Of a stretch of 64,000 bases of DNA, positions 44,801-57,576 are shown piece after piece. Source of the stretch: Endothia cerciana (Eukaryota; Ascomycota; Sordariomycetes; Diaporthales; Cryphonectriaceae); the NCBI GenBank assembly GCA_026119935.1, contig JALRMH010000002.1, positions 124,001 through 188,000 on the forward strand. Direction: 5' to 3'. Under the pieces are notes generated by a model. That model had not been told where the DNA came from. It saw only the letters and a program-made list of their open reading frames with translations, and did no database searches. Position numbers and translations under genes: made by a program. Within the stretch, counting starts at the first letter, position 1. Every line of letters begins with the position of its first letter.

Positions 44801-47800
44801 TCGCCAATGGCGTTCACTCTGGAGCGCGAGCCGGATGGCCTTGAGACAGGACACCGAATAATCTGCGCAATTGGTGGGCCCCTTTCCGCCCCAAGCACAG
44901 GACAGCTTGCCTTTGGCCCTGCGAGACGCAGAGGATCGTGGTGGCTCTGCGATCTGCCTGCCTGTGCAGCACCTCCGCAGGGCTGGTCCCCAAGCGCAAT
45001 CCGGCCCACAACCTCCTCGGAATCGGTTCCGTATTCGAGGGACATCGGCGGCCAGCGGATATAGCGGAAGAATGCCATGTTTCATGACTGGTTGGGTTTG
45101 TGATGAGCTGCGTGCAAGCGGCGTAAGTGCATGCCATTCCACCCAGCCGGTGACTAGTGATACTGTATTCGGAAGGTCGTTAAAGTTTCCAGTGGCCCGG
45201 GTCACCTCGAGCCTTATCAGCAGGCTGCAGGCTAATCCCATTCCGAGGCAGAGCATCCGAGGGGTGGTCGTCGTCTCGGGGCACACGTGTTGCGGCATGT
45301 TGTGACATCGGCGCATCTGATGGTGGGATACCACAGCGCCTCCTGCCCATGAGCAGCGCACGACAAATGGAATCAAGAGTGAAGTAACTCAAGGTCCGAT
45401 GGCGAATCCAAACTGTGCGAGTCCTCCTTTCAGCAACATCCTGGGCAGGTCAGACCCAACTGAGTGGGTAGCAATAAAGCTTTGCACTAGCTATCAGGCT
45501 GCTCACTTGACTGGCCAGATTTCTCCGACAAGCGACACTGCATTGCAGCTGCGCAATGTGTCCAGGGTCATACTGATGGGGAACAAGACGAGCGTAGGAG
45601 GTCTCCTATAGCGACACTCAACCCAGATTGTGATCGCCGCCGAGGTCGCTCGTTCTACATGCAGTCCATCACATCTGCCTCGCTAGAGTCTGTGGCGCCT
45701 CGCAGGGACCTCGAGTATACTGGTCAGGGAGAAACGTTAGAAGGCACCGCCTCAGATCCCCCCGGGCGGATCCTCGTGAGCCCTCGCGAATCACTGCCGG
45801 ATCTTGGCGTTGCTTTGCTCTGCAGCTGCTGCAGCTGACCACCCCTTGGGCTGTCGGTGGGGTTACGAATGACCGCCCTCAAGCACAGGACTTACTCACA
45901 GGGTGAGGAGACACTGAAGTGCCGTCACGGAGTCGATGAGGAGGAAAAGCACATCCTCGGTCTCCCCGCGTACTACTTGGAAGGTCGGGCCCATCCCTGG
46001 TGAGCCACGCGCGCTCTGCGAGGTCTCCACACCCACGCCGAATCCGGGGGAGGCGGTTGGCCAGGGATCACCAACATCCCTCCCGCAGATCTCCTCCCCA
46101 AAGCCCGACAATCGGGCCAGGCTTCCTCTTCAGGGAGCGCATGCGAGCGCTGCTGCACGCATACAGAAGTATGCTGTGCGAGGATGTATCGTCTGCCGCC
46201 CGGATACCTGCGGCACGACATCGACGGCGGCAGGCCGCCTCTCGATGAGATATTGCACTTACGCGATGGTTGCTCGAGGGAGTCAAGATTTCGGTCTCCG
46301 GTCAGACATCTTTGGACAATGTCCACCTTACTGCTTTTTCGTCTTTCTCGGATCCCGACCTATCTGCTTGATTCCATCCCTTTTCGAGGGGTGCACTTCG
46401 TTATCGACAACGCCCATCGCGCGAGGTGAGATGAAGAAAAGTACTTCCTCCAAAGCAGGGACGCCTGTGTCCGGGGGGTCGACAGGGTGATCGACATGAA
46501 AGGATGCAACGCAGACCTGCGTGCTGAAAATGAACGGGGCCGGGGTCCTTCTGTATGGGGCCACCGTCTGCCCTTCTTGTCGACAGGGTCACATGGTCCC
46601 AGAGTTTCGTGCCTAGATAGGAAATCTGGGCAATGTTTGTCGGCCCTGCTTGCCACTAGATAGGCGCTGCGCGGTGGGTTCCCTCTGAACCCTTTTGTTT
46701 CCATTGCTACGCCACTAACAGCACTTTTCACAACGGACCATCGCCGCTGCATCTTTTGATGATGTGGCGCCGGCCCCAGTCTCTTGAGTACTGTACCTCA
46801 CGGTACCGGCGTTGTCACTGTCACGCCTTGTCATTCCGGGTGTTGTGGCCCGAGGCATCACGCTGTGGCGGCTTTGGTTACCGAAATCACGCATCGAAGG
46901 GCTTGAGTATAATCCTCTCGGTCAAGGCACTCACCTTCCCGAAGAATTCTTAAGTCCCCTATAGCCGTCGGCCGAATCCCGGACGGGGCTTCACAGACGG
47001 AAGGTGGACGGGCGGCGGCCGGGCGAAAAGAAGAAGCTCACCTTGGGGACCTGAGCCACTGGACGGTTGGGGTTGCCCATCTCAGGCCTTGTATCCGTCT
47101 TCGCAGCATATCCGGCCACCTCCCGGTGCAGGCTGCAGATGATCGTCATCACCCCGGCGAAACGAAACGCTGCAGCCGCCCAGCGCCGGCATTGCAGCAG
47201 GGCAGTCCTCTTTCGGGGGCCCTGTCTGCTTTCGTCTGCGAGCACCAGCCATTCACCCCTGCCCGCATCGGACATTGCACTGAAATTCGGCCGCCTCCGC
47301 CCTCGGGCGGTGAGGCATGGGGGTGTCGAGCGCTCCTTTCGGGCATTGAGCAACCCCCAAAGATAGGTCCTCCCTCGCATGAACTGCTCATTGCGCAATT
47401 CCAGCCTCGGGCAACATCACCATGGCCACCAGAGAGGTTCGAGGATCCCCTGGCAGCAGCCTCGGGTACCACAGTACTGCATGCTGGGTGTGACGACGAC
47501 AGGATCCACCTCGACCTCCCTGCAGACCGCGCACGTGGCGAATGTAATAGACTGCGTGGTACTTGGCAACAAAAACGTCGATTGAGTATCACCATGGTAT
47601 ATCCGTAGGGACGTATGGACTTGGGCACGTGAGCAGCACGCGTACTCCGTCCCGGCGCACGCATGCATGGTTATGGCAGGTCACAAGAAAAGGACGTCAG
47701 GCACCACCAATGTATAGGATACAATCAACAACAACCATCAAGAGCGAATCTAGACCGCCGCCGAGCCGAGGCTCAGGACGCGGTTGCTTTTCTGTGTTGC

Positions 47801-48152
47801 GGGCGCAGGTCGCAAGAATACTATGGTACAAAAACGCAGCGACAAGTACCCACTGAGCGCCGGCAGATCGACCATCTGACAGCGCCCGAGCCCCAGCCAG
47901 CTGGACCGAGGAGGTCTTGGGCTTTGGGGTCGATCCCAGCAGCTTGGGAAACATAAGCACGACAGCTGGGGGCGAATCAAGGGATGCGAAGGCCCTATCA
48001 GCCCAGCCTGCCAGGCTGTCTTATTAGCTGTCACCCGCTGCTATATGCTGCAAAAGCATTTGCTTTCTCTATGACGATATCAATGGTGACTCAGCGCTTA
48101 CAAATTGGACATCGGTAGTGCTCGCTGACCACCGCCATGTGTATGACATTGC

Positions 48153-50480
48153 TCAGACGCTCGGGATGGGCTTTGGAATGTGCTTGCTGCGAACCAGGAA
48201 AGGACTCGGCATCTCGTCCGTCTCGGGGTCCCAGACCGCAGGCTTCGTATTCTCATTGCTGCCCAAGAAGCGGCCGCCGGCACGGGCTTGTGATAGCTCG
48301 ACCAGCGTTCGGCCCCTGACGTTGCCCACCTTGCTAACAAGACCGCTGCCACTGCCGTTCGGACCCGGGATAGAGGCCTTGCGAGACAGACCGCTCCTAG
48401 CGGATGAATCACTACTGCCAGCAGCGGACAGGTTGGTATATGATGGTATCTTTGAGAGCTGGCGGTTGGGCGAGTCGCGCTCGCGGAGGATGCCGGGAGG
48501 TCGCGTCTCTTGATTTGAGGTCATGTGCACAAGGCCGCCCGAGGTGCGAGTTGGTGCAGGCAGAGAGGGTTTGTTCTTGAGTACATTCTCGGCAGGTGCG
48601 GTCCTCATGTGGGTCAAGCCCGGCCGCGAGACGCCCGCGACCTTCTTGGTCTTTCGGGTGGGAGAAGGGGACGCTGGGGTCTCGTCAGACTCGTCCTCGT
48701 CGGGGTCGGAATCGAAGTCGTCGGGTATCTCAGGGGCTCTGCGCCACTCCTCGCTGGCGAAGATGTTTGGTGGGTGGATAAAAGGGCCCTTGCCCGCGTT
48801 CTTTCGGCGGGGCGACAGCGAGAGGGATGCGATAGCACACGGGGATGGCGACATCTTGTCAACATCCATAGGAGTTCCGAGGGGGCCAGCGTACATGGTC
48901 TGCGCGCGGACAAATGGCGTCCGGGCTGCCTTCTTCACGTCATCGTTCGGGGTGTCTGGACCGGTTGAGAACTCGGTCACGTCGGTGGCGGCCGTAAGGC
49001 CGCTCTGGTTGCTATCAGCACCGATTGAGGAGTACGGGTAGCCGGGCTTTGAGGATGATGAGTTGAAGTCCATATGCTGGTCCGCTGTGAAGGAAGCCAT
49101 CTTCTTGTGCTGGTTCAGCTCCACCTGAACGCGGGCCTGCACCTCCTCCTCGAACTTTGCCTGAAGCTGTTCAATCTCGAGGTTCACCAGCCTGTCAATC
49201 TCAAGGCGGGCTCGGGCCTCCCATTCACGCCGCAGGGAAGCGTCGATCTCCTGTCTGATCGTGACCTTGTCGGCGTCCAGCTTCTGCACTCTCTTCTCGA
49301 GCTCTCGCACGCGCCGATTGACCGAGTCCTCCTTCCTCAGCACCGCAGCCTCCCTCTTCTGCAGCGCGTGGCCCATCTCGACGACCTCCCGCTCCTTCCG
49401 CATCAATCGGACGACAGGGAGGTTGAGCAGGGTGGCGGTGTCGGGCCGTCGATCAGGGTTGACCCGCAGACAGTCTCCGATCACAGCGCTGAGTTCGGAA
49501 GAGTAGATATTGGGAAGCGGGGCGACCTTGCCCTCCTTGATCTTCTGGACCAGCTGGTAGTGAGACTTGGCGTTGAAGGGAGGCTGCCTCGTGCAGAGCT
49601 CGTAGATGATACAACCGAGCGACCAGACATCTGACTTCAGGGTGTACGTCTCAGCAGCACAGATCTCGGGAGACATGTAGAACGGAGTTCCGACATAGGT
49701 CGAGGCGAACTGTTGGGCGGTCAAGACCTTTGACAGGCCGAAATCACCAAGCTTGACAGAGTTGTCCTCGCCGAGAAAGACTAGAGGCAGTGTCAGTCCG
49801 TGCACAGCAAATACCTGACGGTGGCGTGTCCTGGCGCGTGCACATACTATTCTCAGGCTTGAGGTCACGGTGCAGGATGGTCATGCAGCCTGTCGGGGTC
49901 TTGGGCCTGGCGCTCGGCCCCAGTCCCATAACGTTCTTGCCAACCTCAGGAGGATCGATGCCGTAGTGACAGCGGTAGAGGGCGGTGACCAGCTGGGAAA
50001 AGATGCTCCAGACGAAGGCCTCCTCTGCGTACTCATTCTTGTCCTGCAGCCCCCGGATGACCCGGCCAAGATCTCCGTTGCCGCAGTATTCCATATAGAT
50101 GTGCAGATCCTGGGTGGTCTTGAGGTGCTCCCGGGAGTAGTAACCGACGATGTTGGTATGGCGGAGGGAGGACAGGATTGTGAACTCGGCATGGAGCTGC
50201 TCGCGCTCCTTCTGGGACATCTTGAGGTAGGAGATCTCCTTGCGGCAGAGGACCATGCCATCCTCCTTCCTGCGCACCTTTCGAATGATACCAAAGGAGC
50301 CATGACCTGGACAGGACAGCAGGTCAGTATCAGCGTCGCAGGGTGGGGGTATGCACATGTGTTGCGAGAACTTGAGATAGCCTTGGAGGGTCCTGAGACA
50401 TTGCACGAGGGGGGGAGGGGAGCATCAGCCATACCTATCTTCTCCAACACCTCGTACTTCTCAGCACTGTCTGACGACAT
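48153..50480 (-). CDS. nimA: NIMA-family serine/threonine kinase
   Basis: Three exons: 50480..50435, 50306..49848 and 49780..48153 (2133 nt, 710 residues). Donors are GTATGG and GTATGT; acceptors are CCAG and CTAG. The 46-nt first exon encodes MSSDSAEKYEVLEKIG, and the glycine loop GHGSFG spans the junction. Kinase landmarks are CRKEI (VAIK lysine), MEYCGNGDLG (hinge), ILHRDLKPENI (catalytic loop at about 161-169), GDFGLSK and GTPFYMSPE. The insert before HRD (GIDPPEVGKNVMGLG) is typical of fungal NIMA. A coiled coil follows at about 285-400. The basic, Ser/Pro-rich tail probably carries phosphorylation and degradation signals. NIMA drives entry into mitosis in the nucleus and at the spindle pole body. 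The gene is divergent from the ankyrin-BTB gene across 610 bp. Confidence 0.94.
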
Positions 50481-51090
50481 CTTGGAATGTGAATCGGAAC
50501 AGCCCGCGTCAATGGATGAGGACGAGGGAGGCAGAGGAGTGATGGTCCATAAAGCTGAGGAGGGGAAAATATCAGGCAAATCGACGAAGCCTGGCGTGGT
50601 GTACCTGTTAATGTTAGTAGGTCGCCGCTGCAGGTAGCAAGGCTGGAGAGTATTCGAAGGGTCGAATGGATCAAGGAAAGCTAGTTCGTTTGGTTGGTGT
50701 ACGAATGTGAACGTGGTGAGGTTGGAGGTTGTGCCCGAATGCAAATGTTGACAATGGAGCCCGTTGTAGGGGCAACGGCTGCGACGCTAAAGCAGCAGGG
50801 GGTCTAAACCCACTGAAGAAGTCCAAAATCGGGGGAGTGGGGGCCCACAGGGGGCCCTGTCGCTCCTGTTCCCCCCCAAGTGTCCCTATGACGGCAACAA
50901 ACTGGCCCGTGCATTATCCGCCACACTACCAAATCCTCAGGGTGGCACACGGGGAAGAGCCGCATGTAAGGATGAACTCCTAACTCCGACGGCTTATCCC
51001 ACTTCCCGCCTCGCTACAGGATGATAGATTCTGGTATCCTGTCGTTGAGGGGCTCTGCTTAGATCGTCGCTCATCTCATATATTTTCAAT
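50481..51090. promoter_or_regulatory. Divergent promoter region between nimA and the ankyrin-BTB gene
   Basis: The two genes start 610 bp apart on opposite strands, so both promoters must lie here or overlap. No unambiguous TATA box or known factor site was identified. Long uninterrupted frames across the left half are shadows. Confidence 0.5.
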
Positions 51091-53121
51091 ATGGCCGACA
51101 CACTCAAGAAGCATGAGCTGGAGGCCAAACTAAAAGATGAGCATCAACTCATCGCCAGCGGAGTCCTCCGGGATGAGAACCCCCTCGACCAGTCCTCTGA
51201 CTTTGCAAAGTTCCTCCAGGCCTGCCGGAAGGGGGACCTGAAGACATGTCAGGAGCTCATGTCGACCGGCGTAAATATCAATGGGAAGGATCACTTCGAC
51301 TATACTCCCCTGATCATCGTGAGTGGCAGCGCCCTTGGCGACCGCACAGGGGACTGGTGAACTAATGATCCCGACGTAGGCCAGTTTATGCGGTCATTTC
51401 GAGCTAGTCCAACTCCTCCTAGAAGCAGGTGAGCAATAATTACCTGTTAGGATTCGGGAGAGGCCTTGACCGTCAGCACAGGGGCACTTGCGGAGAGGAA
51501 CACCTTCCAGGGCGAGAGGGCGGTCTACAACGCTCTGAACGACAGAATACGGAACCTTCTCCTGTCATATGACTATTCAAAATCGACAGACCCGCTGCAG
51601 CCGTGGTCGTCACACATAACCTCGCTGCTGACCAGAGATACACCGACGACATCAGATATCACCCTCACTTCCGGGTCTGATGAGCTCCATCTACATAAGT
51701 TCCTGCTGTCGTCGAGGACTCCGTATTTCAGGAAGAAGTTTGAGGACGCTCCGGAGACGACCCATTGGAAATTGTCGAACGCCGTCCCCGTTGAGTCGTT
51801 CCGGCTGGTGGCCAGGTACCTCTACCTGGGCGAATTGCCGAGAGACCTTGTGGGTTCGCAGAGCACCGCGACTGAGGAGGACGTGTTCAAGGGTATCGAC
51901 AAGGTCAGCAAGCAGCTCGAGGTCGAGAAGCTATGGGAGGCTGTTCTCTCCATGGACGACCGGAGGCTAGCCCGCCAGAGGTATCAGGATGAGGTCGAGA
52001 GGGCGCAGTCGCAAATCGCGGCCTTCTTTCAAGACCGCGTCCTGGGCCACAAGATGCGTGTGGACACGGCAAAGGTCAACGAGATCAGGTGGAAGCCTGA
52101 AAACTCTATATTTGCCGATTGCCTACTACGAGCCGACGAAGATGACGAGGAAGACAGACCAGGAAATGACACCTCGGCGTCTGTACACATCGGTGCTAAT
52201 GGCATCCCGATCGGGCCTGCCTCGGAGACATCAGCCATCAACGGAAACTCAAAGTCAAAGAAGTCTGTCGTATACCCTGTACACAAGGCCATGCTGATAA
52301 GGAGCCCTTACTTCGAGACGATGTTTTCGAGCGAATTCCTCGAGGCTCAAGAGTCGGAGTATCTGCACATCATCAAGGTTGACTGCACACCCGAGGTCCT
52401 GGAGATAGTCCTCCAGTTCATGTACACAGAAAAGGCTGACTGTCCCCTCGACCTCGCGCTGGAATTGCTCTATACCGCAGACATGCTCCTCATGGACAAG
52501 TTGAAGGGCAAAGCCGCCGTCGCAATCAGCACACTCGGCAGCGCAACCCAGAACATCCTCGTCGACAGGACCCACACCAACGATCCTGACGCGGACCCGG
52601 CCGAGATGGAGCCCATTGATATCTACGATGTCATCCATGCGGCATGGGACCTCCGCGTCCAACGTCTCGAGGAGTTTGCCGCACGGTACCTGGCATATCG
52701 ATTGGAGGACTACATTGACGAACCAGAATTCGCCGAGCTCATACAGGAGTCTGCCTCCAGAGTCAAAGACCGACAGGAAACAGATACCATCGAGTTGCTT
52801 GACGACATCCGGTATTACATATCCGAGCGCTTCCGCCAGCGGTTCGAAGATACTGGGCTCGATGAGATCGTGGCCGACGATGAGGCAGAGGGGAGAAGAC
52901 CCGAGACTGGAGATAGCCACGCCGCTAATTCTGAGGTGTCCCAAGCCATGACTCCAGTATCAAACGGCATAGAGAACCAAATACCTGGTGGACAGGCTGG
53001 CATCGTTCGGAACCTGGACGGCGAAGAGGTAGATGACGAGTTCGACCTTGATGCACATAATCACCGGATCCTACTAAGAAAGATCGACGACATGTTGGAG
53101 AGGCTCAAGCTAGAAGCATAG
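51091..53121 (+). CDS. Ankyrin-repeat and BTB/POZ domain protein
   Basis: Three exons: 51091..51318, 51380..51428 and 51482..53121 (1917 nt, 638 residues). Donors are GTGAGT and GTGAGC; acceptors are GTAG and CACAG. The first ankyrin repeats cover residues about 37-95: FLQACRKGDLKTCQELMSTG, then DYTPLIIASLCGHFELVQLL. A first BTB fold starts near 125 with LTSGSDELHLHKFLLSSRTP. A second near 295 has YPVHKAMLIRSPYFETMFSS and VLEIVLQFMYTEKAD. The ankyrin plus double-BTB layout matches ABTB1-like proteins and yeast YIL001W, which are thought to recruit substrates to cullin-3 ubiquitin ligases or act as scaffolds. The acidic C-terminal tail ends in a short helix (KIDDMLERLKLEA). The substrate is unknown. 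Confidence 0.9.
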
Positions 53122-56059
53122 ACCCAGACAAAGTAGTCTCACATTTAGACATAGACGTCGATGGTATATATTTGGCCTTCACAGCTCTCTCTCTTCCCAA
53201 CAATCACCACCTCCTGGCGGGTGGTGCAGTCTTCAAGCTATGATGGTACGCCAGAGGCTGTCCCTGTCCTATGTATGCTCGATGTCCTCACCTCCTCAGA
53301 CTGTCCAGGTCCTTAGTATTACTACACTAACTGCATCCTCGTTGGCCTTCAGGAGCTCCACGACATCCAATCCATTGTTTTGTTTAGGCCCCCTACGTTT
53401 CCTGAAGCTTTTTAGGTAATTTGGGCAATAATGCTTGCTACTGTCTCCAATCTTTCTTTCAAGTTACGATGACAAGTCCCTCCAACTGGTCTTGCTCGCT
53501 AATCCAGCTCTTCATCGGGCTCACTCTATCGTCTCGGGTCCCCAGGGTCACACTCCGCACTTTCCATGTTTATGTTTATCAGATTAATATGAAACTAGTG
53601 GGATCCCACACTAGCTCGTACCTATTCGCACAACTTGAGGATATGAGAACACTCTCCTCCAGCTGCCCCACACTATGCGCCTCGCCTCTGTGAGACGCGG
53701 TTGCCTCTGTGCCCCTCCCCGCCCCGGTAGGATTACCATCTGGACATCCATAGATATATATACCATATCAAAGCAGTACTACTTAGGTCTATCTATAGTT
53801 GACTCTGCTTATGAGGAGCCATTGATTTCTTCCTGTGTCTGCATGCAGGTGTGTGACGTACATCAATTTCTGCCCCTTGTTTGTCCATTCATTTATTTGC
53901 CTTTGATTGTTGTTCAAACATTGACGTATCTTGTTACACTCTCAAAGCTGTATATATTTCTTCCCTATCTACAGAATCTGTTGCCATTCTATTCCTCCAC
54001 TCCTCTTCAGATCTCCTCTCCCTCTCCATGAAACCCTCTTCTCTGACTATATGCCACTATCTTCTCCGTCCACCAGTCATCCTTTTCTCCGGTCGTGACT
54101 CAGTCCCGGGCCCAGCTACAAGGTAATTCCTTCTGCCTCCTGAGTACTCTTTTTTTCTTCCAATACAGCCAGACCACCTTCCCTGAATCAGATCTGAGAA
54201 CTTTGAGAAGTATCGCAAGTCAAGTGATCAATGACCTCGGAAAGAACAATACTCTACTGCAATATTCCCTTTGTTACTGACACGAGGAGGTACAATACTT
54301 GACTGCGGACAACTGAGAAGGCATGACACTTCGCTACCGATGGTTCTACAGAGCGTGGAATTCACCATCAAGGACTCGGGACCCTACTCGGTTTGTCACA
54401 GTGTAAATCGACGTCCTCTACAGAGGCTCCACTATCTATCGAATAGAAAGCCGGCATAACCATGGTGCTCCTGTATGTAGACCCTCTTCCCTACTTTGTG
54501 CAACCAGACTTCTAGCTAGGCTATAGATGACGCTTGCTATACTGTGGATTCAAAAAATTGTTGATACTTGCTGAAGGCACTTGTACCTTCAGTCGATGAC
54601 TAAAGAAGGCAGCACCTCACTGTTCCTTCACCTACAATAGCAAAAGACTCCCATTCAAGAGTATTGCTGGGGAATATTCACTTAACTAGATACTAATCTG
54701 GAAAGCGGTGTTATGAGTGAGCAGGTGAACACGTCGATACAACTATATAATCCCGCCGCCTTTTGCTCCAGAGTCCTGATTTGTCTTCTCTTCTCTTTCA
54801 GTATCAGTATCAATAATCATCCAAAAGATGATAGCCGAATAACGAGCAATGCTTGTGCATTGCCTATCACCACCTCTAGCGCTATCCTCGACAACAAGGG
54901 CGAGAACAAAGACAACAAACCAAATTCTGAGTCCGACTCCGACTCCGACTCCGACTCTGAGATGCTCAGGCAGTCCAATACACCATGGGAGCTATAGGAT
55001 AAGACGAGCAATATACGTCCTCCCCCCTTGGTGCAATAGCCCCAATATTATGACCGGCGCCAACAGTGCCGTCCAGACAGTCCAGGTGATCGGGCAAGGA
55101 CCAGTGGTTTCCAAGCGAGACCCAGCAGATCACCGAGCTGCACCGCCAGGGAAAGAACTGGCAGGAAATCCACAGGACGAGTTGAATCTCCACGTCCAGC
55201 TCAACCTCAGAGGCCCTTCGATACAACAATGGGCCCCTTCTCCTCCTCCTCAAGCGGTAGTCCAAACCCTGTGAGGAATATCAACCCCGGCCCCGACCTC
55301 GATGTGCACACTATGAGAAACCCACTTCGATCGCGTCTGGCGAGGTTTCTTTCCTACTTCTCTTCTCTCGCGACACACCTCGTTTGACAGAAAAGTTATG
55401 CGACGTTATGAAAGACGCGGAAGGTCAGCTCTACCTGATCCGTCCGTATCTGGAGCGTTTCGAGGCCAGGCGCAGCGCCGGATGTCTCATTGGCAACTAA
55501 TAAAATCAATGCGTGGGGTTTGGATTACAAGCCGCCAACATTGTCAGACTTGTCTCACACTGTAAGGCACGCGCAGACCCCGAGACGCGCAAGGACAGCT
55601 GGCGCACCACTTAGATGCCTCTGTCCGCCATTGCCCTCACTCTTTCCTCTCAGCTGAGTCCGAACAACCACAAGTCGAGTCTGTCGAAAATTTAAAAAAA
55701 TTTCAATGCGCGCCATGACCCGAACCAGAACCGGAGCATCGAAGATGAACAGACGACAAGATCTGGAAACCGGCTAGTGGCGCGGTTACGGGTTCGTTCG
55801 CCTGATGAGGGCAACCAACAGCGTGCTCTCATGGAAATGCAGGGCGTATACTGCGGAAACCGCCATATACGCATCAGCACGGCCACGCCTAAGCAGTGAT
55901 ATGTCCTATACTTTAATCGCACTCTTGCCAGCTCACACAAACTAACCTCAAAAACCTCACAGGCGGAACCAGAAGCACCGATATGGCAATGGCGGTGGAC
56001 CCCAAATAGCAAATTCAATAAGCATCAGCACTGCATAGGCTGCTATACACGCCAAGCTC
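53122..56059. other. Intergenic region, 2.9 kb, without recognised genes
   Basis: The left end should hold the 3' UTR of the ankyrin-BTB gene. The region is richer in T and A than the gene blocks. A short GACTCC repeat is at about 54929-54960. Open frames at 54713-55274 (plus) are short and without motifs. Confidence 0.5.
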
Positions 56060-56797
56060 ATGGGCGACGACTACATTATCGCTTATACCATGGCTCCCGT
56101 AACAACTCGTTCCGGCCAGCAGTTCGACCAGTACCCCAATGCCCTGGTGTACCTACGGGACGTCGTCGAGCTACCCGGGTTCTACCAGGACCTCCTAAAC
56201 AACCAGTGGGAGGTGGACCAGCTCGTTAAGCCCCAGTTACAGCAGGCCCACGTCCTCCGCGCCTTGAGCTGGGGCACCAGCATCATGACCACTGAGCCCG
56301 AGATCAACTCGAGCTTCTCAAGCAAGAAGGTAAGCAACGCCCTCTCTTGGGGGGCGAGATGGAAAACCCTGTATGTGTCTAGAGATCGGAAGAAGAAGAA
56401 AAAGAAAGAAGACAAGAAGCACGGGACCACCCCCCTGAGGCAGGGCCTACTAGTACACATGAAATGCTGACAAACCCGTTCTTAGTTCACCGCCAACTTG
56501 GTGGCCTATTCGTCTATGTCACCGGCCACCGCAAAGCCAGCCAATATGCCTGTAGTATCATACCCACCGTTGCGAGCAATGCTCGCGCTGTGTGTTGCGC
56601 TATGGACCCGTGACCACGATGAGCAAGGCTCCCTGATTCAGCACTTTGACCCTGGTTGGGATATATATTCAAATTGTGCTATAATAATAGAAATTCTTAT
56701 CACGCTAGCTAAATATATATCTAGAGTATATATATCCAGCGCCTTTTACAAGCATGCGGACCCTCTGCAAATACCCAGGGAGGAAAACCTTGCCTAA
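56060..56797 (+). CDS. Small hypothetical protein, two exons
   Basis: Exons 56060..56329 and 56486..56797 join in phase (582 nt, 193 residues). Donor is GTAAGC, acceptor CTTAG, intron 156 bp. The product starts MGDDYIIAYTMAPVTTRSGQ. Exon 1 has regular, codon-biased composition (YLRDVVELPGFYQDLL, NNQWEVDQLVKPQLQQAHVL), and exon 2 starts FTANLVAYSSMSPATAKPAN. The last 40 codons are A+T-rich and may lie beyond the true coding end. No domain, signal peptide or membrane helix is recognised apart from a weakly hydrophobic stretch near IIIEILITLA. The gene call rests on the splice sites and exon 1 composition. Confidence 0.45.
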
Positions 56798-57246
56798 AAG
56801 CTGGACGAAACCTCCCTGCTGCCATCTCTCCGCGACCTCATCGCGGTATTTCATCTCTTCGTTCTGAAGATGTGCCTCAGCACCCGCCGAGCTGTCTTTG
56901 GGAAAGGGGACTTTTTGCTCCGCGAGGTCTCCGAGACCCATCTGTGAGGTCTCGCGAGGTCCGTGGTGGACATCATAATGCCCTCACAACGCTCTCACGA
57001 TGCCCTCACGATGCCATCGCCTTTTGCCGGTTTTCCCGAAATGGAAGATGGCAGCACCTACCAAGCGCTGCACTAGCGCCTCCGCCTTTTCCTATAAATG
57101 CTCCTTCTCCTGCCTGCGATTTCTCGCCCACTTCTTTTCCTCTTTCCTTCTTACATCCTGCATCCTTCACGAGACCTCTCCGCGACCATATCCTTTCGTG
57201 CCTCCCCGCTCCTACATCGCCGCGACCTCGCCCCTACTTCGCCATC
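56798..57246. other. Pyrimidine-rich 5' flank
   Basis: A strongly C/T-rich stretch from about 57060 leads up to the ATG at 57247, as in many highly expressed fungal promoters. Tandem copies of CTCACGATGCC occur near 56993-57013. No gene is recognised inside. Confidence 0.45.
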
Positions 57247-57576
57247 ATGTCTGCCGGGTCGCCACCAGCCAGCTCCCCCCATGGTACGCCTGCCATGTCT
57301 GGCACCCAGACTATCGAGGCTCCCTACGATGTCTCCGACCATTCTCTGCGACGTATCCTGTACCCTGCGTCTTTCGCGCTGAAGCCTACCCTCGCGGAGA
57401 CTTCGCCGCCCACTAGCCGTCATGTCGCCATCTTCGCTCAGGCCAATCTCAATAACACTATGACCACATTCGCCGCTCGCAGCCGTGTCCCCCTCTCGCC
57501 CGAGCATGTTTGCGTGGACTGTGCCCTGCGATACGTCACAGACCCCTTTGTGGTCAAATTGTGCTATAGTGGTTAA
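57247..57576 (+). CDS. Small hypothetical protein, 109 residues
   Basis: The ATG at 57247 (ATCATGTCT context) opens a single frame. The product has a Ser/Pro-rich N-terminus (MSAGSPPASSPHGTPAMSG), then SDHSLRRILYPASFALKPTL and a C-terminal segment with two cysteines (HVCVDCALRYVTDPF). The pyrimidine-rich upstream region supports transcription. The family is not recognised. The frame also extends upstream of the ATG without a stop, but that part follows the CT-rich tract and is probably not coding. Confidence 0.4.
   Translation: MSAGSPPASSPHGTPAMSGTQTIEAPYDVSDHSLRRILYPASFALKPTLAETSPPTSRHVAIFAQANLNNTMTTFAARSRVPLSPEHVCVDCALRYVTDPFVVKLCYSG

Larger units (their letters stand above)
36662..48152. 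other. Gene desert 2, 11.5 kb
   Basis: No protein family, RNA gene or transposon is recognised. It holds a GGGT run (about 37345-37363), a CAGC tetranucleotide array (37659-37690), TC then TG repeats (38256-38306), GAC triplets (about 41803-41858) and G/C runs near 37187, 40170, 41031 and 44052. Reading frames up to 256 codons (minus strand, 44606-45376) have irregular composition, no motifs and no splice partners. Broken genes decayed beyond recognition may be present. Confidence 0.55.

Noticed and set aside
44606..45376. 256-codon minus-strand open frame in gene desert 2
   Set aside because: No domain, irregular composition with many scattered Cys and Arg, no start context or splice partner, and overlapping frames of similar quality on the plus strand.
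46991..47668. Minus-strand Cys-rich segment (TCAVCREVEVDPVVVTP) considered as a RING finger
   Set aside because: Only the first Cys pair fits. The remaining Cys/His spacing does not match RING or other zinc-finger patterns, and frames break nearby.
50481..50744. Extension of the minus frame upstream of the nimA ATG
   Set aside because: The 46-nt first exon starting MSSDSAEKYEV gives the expected kinase N-terminus. The longer upstream frame is Ser/Pro-rich and differs in phase after the first intron.
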